From Prevotella sp. (lineage in GTDB: Bacteria > Bacteroidota > Bacteroidia > Bacteroidales > Dysgonomonadaceae), in assembly GCA_031263965.1 (NCBI GenBank), contig JAISES010000390.1:1-6481 (forward strand): a stretch of 6,481 nt of DNA, read 5' to 3'. Within the stretch, counting starts at the first letter, position 1. Each line of letters starts with the position of its first letter. Positions 1-6,246 of this stretch are shown here, one piece after another. The position numbers and the translations under genes are program-made. The notes beneath the pieces were generated by a model that was not told the DNA's origin, made no database searches, and saw only the letters and a list, made by a program, of their open reading frames with translations.

Positions 1-85
1 AGGTTCAAGTGATTTAAGGGGGTGGGGGTAGAGATACAGGGGTAATATATTTCCATATCTAAAATATACCCCATAGTATACCCAT
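1..85. other. Gene-free left edge with repeated GGGGTA/TACCCC boxes
   Basis: No coding region can be supported here. The first frame reads three codons and then TGA at 10-12, which could be the tail of a gene outside the window, but nothing identifies it. Two direct GGGGTA boxes (25-30 and 39-44) face TACCCC (67-72) and TACCCA (79-84). The inner pair forms an imperfect inverted repeat, 39-52 against 62-72, with an AT-rich centre. The arrangement resembles repeated protein-binding sites, but the protein is unknown. Confidence 0.4.
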
Positions 86-125
86 AAAAGAAAAATCCAT
101 TGATAAATTATTTATTATCAATGGA
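86..125 (-). terminator. Rho-independent terminator of the tRNA gene
   Basis: On the minus strand, 17 nt past the tRNA 3' end, a perfect 11-bp inverted repeat (115-125 and 96-106, TCCATTGATAA on the downstream arm read on the plus strand) encloses an 8-nt AT-rich loop. It is followed directly by the run TTTTTCTTTT (95 down to 86). Stem plus U-tract on the transcript side is a textbook intrinsic terminator and closes a monocistronic tRNA transcript. Confidence 0.85.
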
Positions 126-142
126 CTATCTACTGTAAAGCG

Positions 143-216
143 TGGTCCCACTTGGGCTTGAACCAAGGACCCCATGATTATGAGTCATGTGCTCTAACCA
201 ACTGAGCTATAGGACC
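143..216 (-). tRNA. tRNA-Met (CAU anticodon); tRNA-Ile2 (lysidine type) possible
   Basis: The 74-nt sequence folds into a complete cloverleaf. The acceptor stem is GGTCCTA with TGGGACC (one T-G wobble), and the D-arm has GCTC/GAGC around AGTTGGTTA. The anticodon stem is CATGA/TCATG around loop CTCATAA (anticodon at 180-182), the variable loop has 5 nt, and the T-arm is CTTGG/CCAAG around TTCAAGC. The discriminator is A73, and CCA is not encoded. The first pair is G-C, so this is not an initiator tRNA. By anticodon it would be called elongator Met. The C4-G69 and C5-G68 pairs, however, match those used by E. coli TilS to recognise the minor Ile tRNA whose C34 becomes lysidine, so Ile2 cannot be excluded. 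It has its own promoter and terminator. Confidence 0.95.
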
Positions 217-246
217 TGATTTTTGGGGTTATCCCGAAATCGGATG

Positions 247-277
247 CAATATTACTGCTTTTTGTTGAAACCAGCAA
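247..277 (-). promoter_or_regulatory. Bacteroidota-type promoter for the tRNA gene
   Basis: On the minus strand a TTG (275-277) is followed after exactly 20 nt by TAATATTG (254-247), one base away from the Bacteroidota -7 consensus TAnnTTTG. Transcription would start near 240, leaving a leader of roughly 24 nt before the mature tRNA 5' end at 216. Both boxes and the spacing fit the known primary sigma factor pattern of this phylum. Confidence 0.65.
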
Positions 278-331
278 GCATTTATACGAAAAACTATACC
301 TAAATGTGCTAACAATACTGATTTTCAAGAA

Positions 332-1333
332 TTATAAAATTCCGGTAAAAGATAATATACAAACCGCAAGAAGGAGTAATATAAAGACATAAAACAAAAC
401 CGTTCCGCTTTTTCTATCCACAAGGGCAAAAAAATGAGAGAGCAACAGTGACCCTGCTCCAACGGCTATATATAAATTTACATCCGGATTAATATCTAAA
501 AACAGAAACAATAAGGTTGCTGTAATCGTAATAAAGCTCAATAACGATAAATATGCCCGTACTCTAATTTTATCTTTATAACTATTAATATAGTTATTTC
601 CCACTATTAGGCCCAATAAGACCGTAAAGAAAGATAAGCCTCCCCATAAAATATAGTCAAATTGCAAAAGCGGTATAGCATTTAAATCCTGTATCGGGAG
701 ATAAGGTTTTAAAAATAAATCAAGGTGATCCGAAAAAATATAAAATGAGAAAACGGGAAAGTAGATAATCAAAATACCTAAACCAGCAGCTAAGAATGAT
801 TTGAAATTTAAACATCTCATCATAGCTAATGCCACCCATGACAAAGGTATGTAAACAAGCATAACGGGAGCAAATAAACTTCCCAGAGATAAAACAAATG
901 CAACCCTGAATGCGCCCACTGGTTTTTCATTTGCATTATATACTGTAAATAATATATTTATTACATACAATAAACATAATACGGAAATATAGCCCGGCGA
1001 CATCTGCATAAACATCGGGAGACAACTAAAAAGAAGTAAAATAATGGCCGGAGGCAGCATTGTACGTCTCCTTATCAGCACATGAGCGGTATTAATATGT
1101 GCAACCAGCAAGGCTGATATGATGACAATGACACTATTCCCTGTCAAAGACGCTAAAGGGTCTTCAAAAAGAGGCATAAGTGGTTGCCACAGGTATCCGA
1201 CGGAAACCGGAACAGGAATATTTTCTATGGAAAAATAAAAAATGAGCCGGACGATAATAGCAATAACTATAGAAAAGATAAAAATACCTTTACCTTCCGC
1301 TATATTATTTTTATAAAATCGTAAAGCCGTCAT
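332..1333 (-). CDS. DUF6427-like multi-pass inner-membrane protein
   Basis: This 333-residue protein is almost entirely hydrophobic. I see about ten likely membrane helices, near residues 17-37, 66-85, 93-110, 114-131, 141-170 (one or two), 178-199, 227-245, 258-279, 285-303 and 310-330, with short basic loops such as RRR at 88-90 and YKDKIRVR at 252-259. There is no signal peptide, catalytic motif or known transporter signature. Its length, topology and position directly behind purD fit the uncharacterised DUF6427 family of Bacteroidota; the family name comes from memory of gene context, not a profile search. The ATG lies 3 nt after the purD stop codon, so the two are very probably co-transcribed and perhaps translationally coupled. 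The function is unknown. A polytopic lipid-, polysaccharide- or nucleobase-linked role would be speculation. Confidence 0.75.
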   Translation of the reverse strand: MTALRFYKNNIAEGKGIFIFSIVIAIIVRLIFYFSIENIPVPVSVGYLWQPLMPLFEDPLASLTGNSVIVIISALLVAHINTAHVLIRRRTMLPPAIILLLFSCLPMFMQMSPGYISVLCLLYVINILFTVYNANEKPVGAFRVAFVLSLGSLFAPVMLVYIPLSWVALAMMRCLNFKSFLAAGLGILIIYFPVFSFYIFSDHLDLFLKPYLPIQDLNAIPLLQFDYILWGGLSFFTVLLGLIVGNNYINSYKDKIRVRAYLSLLSFITITATLLFLFLDINPDVNLYIAVGAGSLLLSHFFALVDRKSGTVLFYVFILLLLAVCILSFTGIL

Positions 1334-1336
1334 TAA

Positions 1337-2608
1337 TTATTTAAGATCGAAACCTATATCTTTTCTGTAATACTTTTTATCAAACAAAACTTTTTCCGCA
1401 TTTTTAAAAGATAAAGCCAAAGCTGCATCTTTTGTTTCGCCGTAAGAGCTTACAGCAATAACCCTACCCCCGCTTGTCAGGACTTTACCGCCTGATAATT
1501 TAGTTCCTGCATGAAAAAGGATACTATCGGTAACCGTATCCAGCCCTGAAATTTCCTTGTTCTTCTCATAGCCGCCCGGGTATCCGCCGGAGACAAGCAT
1601 GACAGTTGCAGCATAACGACCGTCTATTTCCAATGTTTTATCTTTCAATGTCCCGTTCGCAACACCTTCGAATAAAGATACTAAATCGGATTTGATGCGT
1701 AGCATAACGGCTTCAGTTTCAGGATCCCCCATTCTGACATTATACTCTATTACCATCGGTTCTCCTTTAACCTCGATCAACCCCAGAAAAATAAATCCTT
1801 TATATACGATATTATCTTTCTTTAATCCTTCAACAGTAGGAATCACTATTCTCTCCTCTACTTTCTTCATAAAAGTTTCGTCGGCAAACGAAACCGGAGA
1901 AACAGCGCCCATACCTCCGGTGTTGAGCCCCGTATCACTTTCTCCTATCCGCTTATAGTCTTTTGCTACCGGAAGGATTTTGTAAGAATCACCGTCAGTC
2001 AGGACAAATACGGAGCATTCTATTCCGGACAAGAATTCTTCAATAACCACAGTCTTGCTGGCCTCGCCAAACATTCCGCCGAGCATTTCCTTTAGCTCAC
2101 GTTTTGCTTCATCCTGATCGTTGAGAATCAATACGCCTTTTCCTGCGGCCAGACCGTCGGCTTTGAGAACGTAAGGTGCTTCCAACTCGCCCAGAAATCC
2201 ATAAGCTTCATCTAATCGATCCATCGTGAAGCTCCTGTAACGTGCTGTCGGTATATTATGTCTGATCATAAATTGTTTGGCAAAATCTTTACTGCCTTCC
2301 AGTTTTGCCCCTTCTTTGGAAGGCCCAATTACAGGGATATGCTTAATTTCCAGATCATTTATAAAGTAATCATAAATTCCTTTAACCAATGGCTCTTCCG
2401 GCCCAACTATAACTACATCGATCTTTTTATCAAGAACAAGCCGCTTTATAGCAGGAAAGTCTGTTATAGAGATGTCTATATTCCCTGCTATCAGATGAGT
2501 GCCCGCATTACCTGGCGCTACATAAAGGTTTTGCACTTCAGGACTTTGTTTGATTTTCCACGCAAGGGCATTTTCGCGTCCGCCGCTTCCTAACAATAAG
2601 ATATTCAT
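1337..2608 (-). CDS. purD: Phosphoribosylamine-glycine ligase (GAR synthetase)
   Basis: This cytosolic ATP-grasp enzyme joins 5-phosphoribosylamine and glycine with ATP to give glycinamide ribonucleotide, the second step of de novo purine synthesis. The 423-residue length is normal. The N-terminal Rossmann-like domain starts [13 protein letters not shown]. The ATP-grasp part shows [10 protein letters not shown] (149-158), [10 protein letters not shown] (188-197) and [14 protein letters not shown] (225-238). The family signature [15 protein letters not shown] is at 288-302, and the C-terminal domain has [17 protein letters not shown] (331-347). The frame stays open upstream to 2659, but I take the ATG at 2608. 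Family homology begins exactly there, and a promoter -7 box (2631-2638) lies inside the extension. One oddity is Asn13 in GGREN, where the family usually has His. The gene leads a two-gene unit with the membrane protein behind it. Confidence 0.97.
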   Translation of the reverse strand: MNILLLGSGGRENALAWKIKQSPEVQNLYVAPGNAGTHLIAGNIDISITDFPAIKRLVLDKKIDVVIVGPEEPLVKGIYDYFINDLEIKHIPVIGPSKEGAKLEGSKDFAKQFMIRHNIPTARYRSFTMDRLDEAYGFLGELEAPYVLKADGLAAGKGVLILNDQDEAKRELKEMLGGMFGEASKTVVIEEFLSGIECSVFVLTDGDSYKILPVAKDYKRIGESDTGLNTGGMGAVSPVSFADETFMKKVEERIVIPTVEGLKKDNIVYKGFIFLGLIEVKGEPMVIEYNVRMGDPETEAVMLRIKSDLVSLFEGVANGTLKDKTLEIDGRYAATVMLVSGGYPGGYEKNKEISGLDTVTDSILFHAGTKLSGGKVLTSGGRVIAVSSYGETKDAALALSFKNAEKVLFDKKYYRKDIGFDLK

Positions 2609-2630
2609 AGTTGGTTTTCTTTTGAAAAAA

Positions 2631-2638
2631 CAAAGATA
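2631..2638 (-). promoter_or_regulatory. -7 promoter element of purD
   Basis: TATCTTTG on the minus strand is a perfect match to the Bacteroidota -7 consensus TAnnTTTG. It ends 22 nt before the purD ATG, giving an estimated leader of roughly 17 nt. No good -33 TTG is present at 19-21 nt upstream; the nearest is a T-rich TTTTA stretch. The box lies within the N-terminal extension of the longest open frame, which argues against that longer start. Confidence 0.6.
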
Positions 2639-2726
2639 CATCATTATTTCTCTTAACATAAAATCAAGAATAATTATTGTAAGTTTACAGCCCGAAATAG
2701 ACTTAGAAATTGTTTCTTAAATTACA

Positions 2727-3491
2727 ATGCAAGAAGATAAAGGTATTTTTAAACGCGCAGAATTGCTGCTCGGCGCAGATTTGATAAATAAAATCGGCGA
2801 AGCGCGTATTATTCTGTTCGGCGTAGGAGGGGTAGGCAGTTGGTGCGCCGAAAGTCTCATTCGTTCGGGGGTGAAGCACCTCACCATTGTTGATCCGGAC
2901 AAAGTATGCGAAACAAATATCAACCGCCAGTTGATGGCTACGACTAAAACAATAGGACAACGAAAAGTTGATGTTTTGAAATCACGGCTTCTGGAAATTA
3001 GTCCCGATGCTGAAATAAATACAATAGCCGGTGTATACAGCGAAGAATCTTCCGGATCCTTTCAACTTGGCACGTACGATTATATCATCGATGCCATAGA
3101 CAGCCTGAAGCATAAAGTACACCTGATCAGGACAGCAACACGCACTAATGCTAAACTGTTTTCATCGATGGGAGCCGCTTTGAAGATGGACCCTACCAGA
3201 ATAAAGACTGCTGAATTTTGGAAAGTCGCAGGTTGTCCTCTGGCGGCAGCTTTACGCCGGAAGATGAAACAAGGCGAACGTCCGGCAAAAAAGTTCATGT
3301 GTGTGTATAGCGATGAAGTACTTGAAAACAAGGGTTTTAAACACAAAGGTGACGAGTCGGAAAGCTCAGAATTATTGAAACAAGAGAATCCGAGCGTAAA
3401 AGCCCAGACAAACGGTACATTAGTTCATGTTACTGCTGTGTTTGGTTTCACATTGGCAGGGTTGATTATAAGGGATATTTGTAAAGAATAG
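2727..3491 (+). CDS. tcdA: tRNA threonylcarbamoyladenosine dehydratase
   Basis: This is an E1-like ThiF/MoeB/HesA-family protein (CsdL/YgdL group). It uses ATP to dehydrate and cyclise t6A37 to ct6A37 in tRNAs reading ANN codons. The 254 residues are close to the 268 of E. coli TcdA. The nucleotide-binding loop GVGGVGSW is at 32-39, VDPDKV with the acidic residue after strand 2 at 55-60, NINRQ at 64-68, and K80 follows GQR. DYIIDAIDS is at 118-126. The PLAAALRRKMK segment at 171-181 is typical of TcdA and separates it from ThiF and MoeB. The CxxC zinc pairs of MoeB/ThiF are not evident. It is divergent from purD across a 118-bp spacer. I found no convincing promoter for it; TAAGTTTA at 2680-2687 is one mismatch from a -7 box but has no partner. 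The next gene starts 52 nt downstream on the same strand. Confidence 0.93.
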   Translation: MQEDKGIFKRAELLLGADLINKIGEARIILFGVGGVGSWCAESLIRSGVKHLTIVDPDKVCETNINRQLMATTKTIGQRKVDVLKSRLLEISPDAEINTIAGVYSEESSGSFQLGTYDYIIDAIDSLKHKVHLIRTATRTNAKLFSSMGAALKMDPTRIKTAEFWKVAGCPLAAALRRKMKQGERPAKKFMCVYSDEVLENKGFKHKGDESESSELLKQENPSVKAQTNGTLVHVTAVFGFTLAGLIIRDICKE

Positions 3492-3512
3492 CATTATATT
3501 TATAAATTTTCA

Positions 3513-3520
3513 CATCTTTG
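3513..3520 (+). promoter_or_regulatory. Possible -7 element for the small membrane protein
   Basis: CATCTTTG differs from TAnnTTTG at one position and ends 23 nt before the ATG at 3544, nearly the same distance as at purD. No TTG is found 19-21 nt upstream, so this is a weak call, and read-through from tcdA could equally transcribe the gene. Confidence 0.3.
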
Positions 3521-3543
3521 TATAAACTAAATTATTCTTGATT

Positions 3544-3975
3544 ATGGAAGATTTGATTATAAACTACAACAGAATACCAAAGGGCTTGAGAATAACTTAT
3601 ATACTCTTTGCTATTTGTATGCTGGCAGTGGGGATTACCTTATGTGTAAAGGATAATGCTTATGATTTTGTGTTTTACATGCATTTATTATATGCCATTT
3701 GTGGCGCTGTTATGATACTGAAAAATACGGTCTGGCAACCGGCTCCGACTTTGCAGATTACAAACAGTATAATTGAAACAAAGAAAATAAAAGTAGACTG
3801 GACGGCTGTCAGCAAAGTAAATATAGGATTAGCTTACATTATATTTCTAACGAATGGAGAGCAGAAACAACAAAAACTAGATTTATCCGACTTGCTTTAT
3901 AAGGATATAAAAAGCGTAAAAAGCAAGATCTTAGAACTTTGCGAACAGAAAAACATACCCTACCATAACGACTAA
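3544..3975 (+). CDS. Small two-helix membrane protein with a PH-like C-terminal domain
   Basis: I do not recognise a named family. The 143 residues start with a short polar segment (1-14). Two membrane helices follow, at about 17-35 and 43-60, joined by the loop KDNAYDF. A soluble C-terminal part covers 66-143. That part alternates predicted strands (LQITNSIIET, IKVDWTAVSKVNIG, YIIFLTNGEQKQQKLDLS) and ends in an amphipathic helix (YKDIKSVKSKILELCEQKN). Strands, a W in the fourth position of an IxVDW-type turn, and a closing helix are reminiscent of bacterial PH domains attached to two transmembrane helices, a common arrangement in Bacteroidota; this is inference. I chose the ATG at 3544; a TTG at 3538 would add two residues. 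The gene lies 52 nt behind tcdA and may be read with it. Its stop codon is 7 nt before the palindromic element. Confidence 0.8.
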   Translation: MEDLIINYNRIPKGLRITYILFAICMLAVGITLCVKDNAYDFVFYMHLLYAICGAVMILKNTVWQPAPTLQITNSIIETKKIKVDWTAVSKVNIGLAYIIFLTNGEQKQQKLDLSDLLYKDIKSVKSKILELCEQKNIPYHND

Positions 3976-3994
3976 AAGGATATGTCAAAAGCCT

Positions 3995-4020
3995 GTCATT
4001 CCGTGCCCGACACGGAATCC
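3995..4020 (+). repeat. Left 26-bp hairpin unit
   Basis: The unit runs from GTCATT to AATCC and folds with an 8-bp stem ATTCCGTG/CACGGAAT around loop CCCGA. It is homologous to the unit at 4048-4073 in inverted orientation. The differences in the stem are C4001-G4015 and T4004-A4012, which keep pairing. Confidence 0.8.
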
Positions 4021-4047
4021 GCCGAAAATTAATCACTGTTTATCAGA

Positions 4048-4073
4048 GGATTGCGGGTCAAGCCCGCAATGAC
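4048..4073 (-). repeat. Right 26-bp hairpin unit, inverted
   Basis: Read on the minus strand it also runs from GTCATT to AATCC, with stem ATTGCGGG/CCCGCAAT and loop CTTGA. Compared with the left unit, the stem changes occur as pairs (G-C for C-G and G-C for T-A), and two further changes are in the loop. Confidence 0.8.
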
Positions 4074-4113
4074 AATCAGAGTAAAAGGACTTTTGACACA
4101 GCTTTCCGTATTG

Positions 4114-6120
4114 TCAGTCCATTTTTTTCAGTACAAAAGCGGTACGGGCCGGAATATATAGTTTGAGCCAGCCTTTTCCGTCTTTTTGATATAGTTTATC
4201 GGACATTGTAAAGTGTTCAATAGAATCATCGGTTAATCCATTTCCTCCAAAATCGGGAGAATCCGTATCTAATATAACCTTATATTTCCCTTCCGGAGCC
4301 AGGAAGCCATAATCTGAGAACGATTGGCTCGGATTAAAATTAAAGACAAAAATAAGATCATTTCTTTGGAAAGCTAACACCTGGTCTTCATCCTTATCCC
4401 ATAATTTTACGACAGGAATCTTCTCGAAATGCCTGACAGACGATATAAGAGAGAGCATCGCCTTATCGAAGTCACCCAGGTAATGATAGCGAAGTTCTTT
4501 GTTATCAGCCAGCCACCATTGGCGACGGGCATACTTGTGCGACCACTCATTTCCCTCGCGGGGGAAATCAACCCATTCGGGATGCCCGAACTCATTCCCC
4601 ATGAAGTTGAGATAGCCGCCATTGATTGTGGAAGCCGTTACCAACCGTATCATTTTATGCAAGGCAATACCTCTGTCGGTAGCATACGAACTGCCGTAAT
4701 GCTTCGACATATACCAGTACATATCAGAGTCTATCAACCTGAAAATGATAGTTTTATCTCCAACAAGAGCCTGATCGTGGCTTTCGGCATACGATATGGT
4801 CTTTTCATCAACACGCCTGTTTGTCAATTCCCAGAATATTCCGGTCGGGTGCCAATCCTGATCTTGTTTCTCTTTTATTATTTTAATCCAATAGTCAGGA
4901 ACATTCATTGCCATCCGGTAATCGAAGCCGTAGCCGCCGTCTTCTGTCGAAGCAGCCAACCCGGGCATGCCGCTTACCTCCTCGGCAATAGTTATCGCTT
5001 GAGGATTTATTTCATGTATAAGTTTATTTGCTAAGGTCAGATAGCAAATGGCGTCTTCATCTTCGTTCCCGTTGTAATAATCCCGGTATCCGGTGAAATT
5101 ATCGCCAAGTCCATGACTGTAGTACAGCATTGAGGTAACGCCATCGAAACGAAAACCGTCAAACCGGTATTCTTCGAGCCAGAACTTACAATTGGATAAA
5201 AGGAAATGTATTACTTCATTTTTCCCATAGTCAAAAACAAGGGAATCCCAGGCCGGATGTTCCCGTCTGCTCCCACTATGGAAATATTGATCGTAAGAAC
5301 CATCGAACCGCCCGAGCCCTTCGGCCTCATTCTTTACGGCATGTGAATGAACAATGTCCATAATCACAGCCAGGCCCAGGGAATGGGCATCATCTATCAG
5401 ATGCTTCAATTCATCGGGAGTGCCGAAACGCGACGATGCTGCAAAGAAACTGGATACATGGTATCCGAAGGAGCCATAGTACGGATGCTCCTGAATAGCC
5501 ATTATCTGTATTGTATTATATCCATCCTCTCTGATCCGGGGAAGAATATTCAATCTGAATTCTTCGTAAGTTCCGATTTTTTCGGCCTCAGTTGCCATTC
5601 CTATGTGGCACTCATATATCAACAAGGGATCTGTCTTAGGGGTAAAATTTTTCTCCTTAAACTGATAAGGGTTCTCAGGATACCAAACCTGAGAACTGAA
5701 TATTTTCGTATTCCCATCCTGAACAACACGTGTTGCCCAAGCCGGAATACGTTCCGCCTCTCCTCCATTCCAACAAACCATCAACTTGAATAAGTCTCCA
5801 TGACTGATTTTATCAAGAGGAAGTTCTATTTCCCATATCCCGTTATCCTTATATTGGAGCCTGAATTCATCTGTTTTTTGCCATCCGTTAAAATCTCCGA
5901 CCATATAGATGTCTGTCGCATTAGGAGCCCACTCTCTGAACACCCAGGAAGCTTCGTTTTTGTGCAAACCAAAATAAAGATAGCCCGAAGAAAAATCAGA
6001 AAGTGAGATTTTCCCGTTATTAGTCAGGCCGGCTTCTTTTTGCAGCACATAATCATAGCGTCCTTCTATAGCCGCCTTGTAAGGTTCCAGCCAAGGGTCG
6101 TTTTTAATTAATTCAAGCAT
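4114..6120 (-). CDS. glgB: 1,4-alpha-glucan branching enzyme, eukaryote-like (GH13_8 type)
   Basis: This cytosolic GH13 enzyme cleaves an alpha-1,4 glucan chain and rejoins it by an alpha-1,6 bond, creating glycogen branches. The 668 residues comprise an N-terminal helical segment, a CBM48 domain (FREWAPNATDIYMVGDFNGW, 61-80), the catalytic barrel (about 165-560) and a C-terminal all-beta domain. The four GH13 regions are present: DIVHSH (255-260), GFRFDGVTSM (322-331, nucleophile Asp326), ITIAEEVSG (376-384, acid/base Glu380) and YAESHDQ (444-450, Asp449). Segments such as EYRFDGFRFDGVTSM, GGYLNFMGNEFGHPEW and DFPREGN are closer to animal and plant branching enzymes than to E. coli-type GlgB. 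No glgA or glgC is in the window. The gene lies downstream of, and in the same direction as, the rRNA operon but behind its terminator. A perfect -7 box at 6239-6246 suggests its own promoter and a leader of about 113 nt. Confidence 0.96.
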   Translation of the reverse strand: MLELIKNDPWLEPYKAAIEGRYDYVLQKEAGLTNNGKISLSDFSSGYLYFGLHKNEASWVFREWAPNATDIYMVGDFNGWQKTDEFRLQYKDNGIWEIELPLDKISHGDLFKLMVCWNGGEAERIPAWATRVVQDGNTKIFSSQVWYPENPYQFKEKNFTPKTDPLLIYECHIGMATEAEKIGTYEEFRLNILPRIREDGYNTIQIMAIQEHPYYGSFGYHVSSFFAASSRFGTPDELKHLIDDAHSLGLAVIMDIVHSHAVKNEAEGLGRFDGSYDQYFHSGSRREHPAWDSLVFDYGKNEVIHFLLSNCKFWLEEYRFDGFRFDGVTSMLYYSHGLGDNFTGYRDYYNGNEDEDAICYLTLANKLIHEINPQAITIAEEVSGMPGLAASTEDGGYGFDYRMAMNVPDYWIKIIKEKQDQDWHPTGIFWELTNRRVDEKTISYAESHDQALVGDKTIIFRLIDSDMYWYMSKHYGSSYATDRGIALHKMIRLVTASTINGGYLNFMGNEFGHPEWVDFPREGNEWSHKYARRQWWLADNKELRYHYLGDFDKAMLSLISSVRHFEKIPVVKLWDKDEDQVLAFQRNDLIFVFNFNPSQSFSDYGFLAPEGKYKVILDTDSPDFGGNGLTDDSIEHFTMSDKLYQKDGKGWLKLYIPARTAFVLKKMD

Positions 6121-6207
6121 GGCAATTATTTTGAAGTTACAAACTATAAATAACTATGTTTCAGTGGAGTATGGAAAAGCATTGCACTAAAGTTGTTTAT
6201 TTCAATC

Positions 6208-6219
6208 ATACAATTGTAT
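6208..6219. promoter_or_regulatory. 12-bp perfect palindrome, possible operator in the glgB leader
   Basis: ATACAATTGTAT reads the same on both strands. It lies about 14-25 nt downstream of the start point predicted from the -7 box at 6239-6246, a position where a dimeric repressor could block transcription. The sequence is AT-rich, so chance is a real alternative, and no regulator gene is nearby. Confidence 0.3.
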
Positions 6220-6238
6220 TTCTTTCTAAAATATGGGA

Positions 6239-6246
6239 CAAAGATA
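6239..6246 (-). promoter_or_regulatory. -7 promoter element of glgB
   Basis: TATCTTTG on the minus strand is identical to the purD box and matches TAnnTTTG perfectly. It would start transcription near 6233 and give a leader of about 113 nt before the glgB ATG at 6120. No TTG is found about 20 nt upstream, so only half of the promoter is supported. Confidence 0.5.

Larger units (their letters stand above)
3983..4098. repeat. Nested palindromic REP/MITE-like element between convergent genes
   Basis: The 116-bp block is bounded by perfect 9-bp terminal inverted repeats, TGTCAAAAG (3983-3991) and CTTTTGACA (4090-4098). Inside are two homologous 26-bp hairpin units in opposite orientation (3995-4020 and 4048-4073), separated by a 27-bp AT-rich centre. 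It fills most of the 138-bp gap between the small membrane protein and glgB. An 8-bp direct repeat TAAAAGGA occurs at 3973-3980 and again just inside the right end (4082-4089), but it does not flank the block symmetrically, so it is not a clean target-site duplication. No coding capacity is seen. It could be a non-autonomous mobile repeat, a bidirectional terminator, or both; there is no U-tract after either small hairpin. Confidence 0.75.

Noticed and set aside
1..216. Duplicated tRNA 3' end marking an integrated element
   Set aside because: GGTTCAAG at 2-9 matches a piece of the tRNA T-arm, but no longer copy of the tRNA 3' end occurs in the window, so an attachment-site pair is not supported.
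217..331. Terminator behind the membrane protein gene
   Set aside because: An imperfect stem (CATTTA with TAAATG, near 281-304) exists, but it has a bulge and no U-tract follows; it also lies just before the tRNA promoter.
1692..2593. Two plus-strand open frames (1692-1958 and 2258-2593)
   Set aside because: Both are antisense to purD, which is fully supported by its motifs; no promoter or homology signal.
2660..2726. Promoter for tcdA
   Set aside because: TAAGTTTA at 2680-2687 is one mismatch from the -7 consensus, but no TTG lies about 20 nt upstream, so I did not list it as a feature.
2703..3346. Minus-strand open frames opposite tcdA
   Set aside because: They are the reverse of a well-supported gene and have no recognisable domains.
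3973..4089. TAAAAGGA direct repeats as target-site duplication of the palindromic element
   Set aside because: The left copy is outside the element but the right copy is inside the terminal repeat, so they do not flank it as a true duplication would.
4429..5034. 201-codon open frame on the plus strand
   Set aside because: It lies wholly inside glgB on the opposite strand, and its translation has no family features. glgB shows all four catalytic motifs in the same interval.
5347..5793. 148-codon open frame on the plus strand
   Set aside because: Antisense to glgB, with a cysteine- and histidine-scattered translation typical of a shadow frame.
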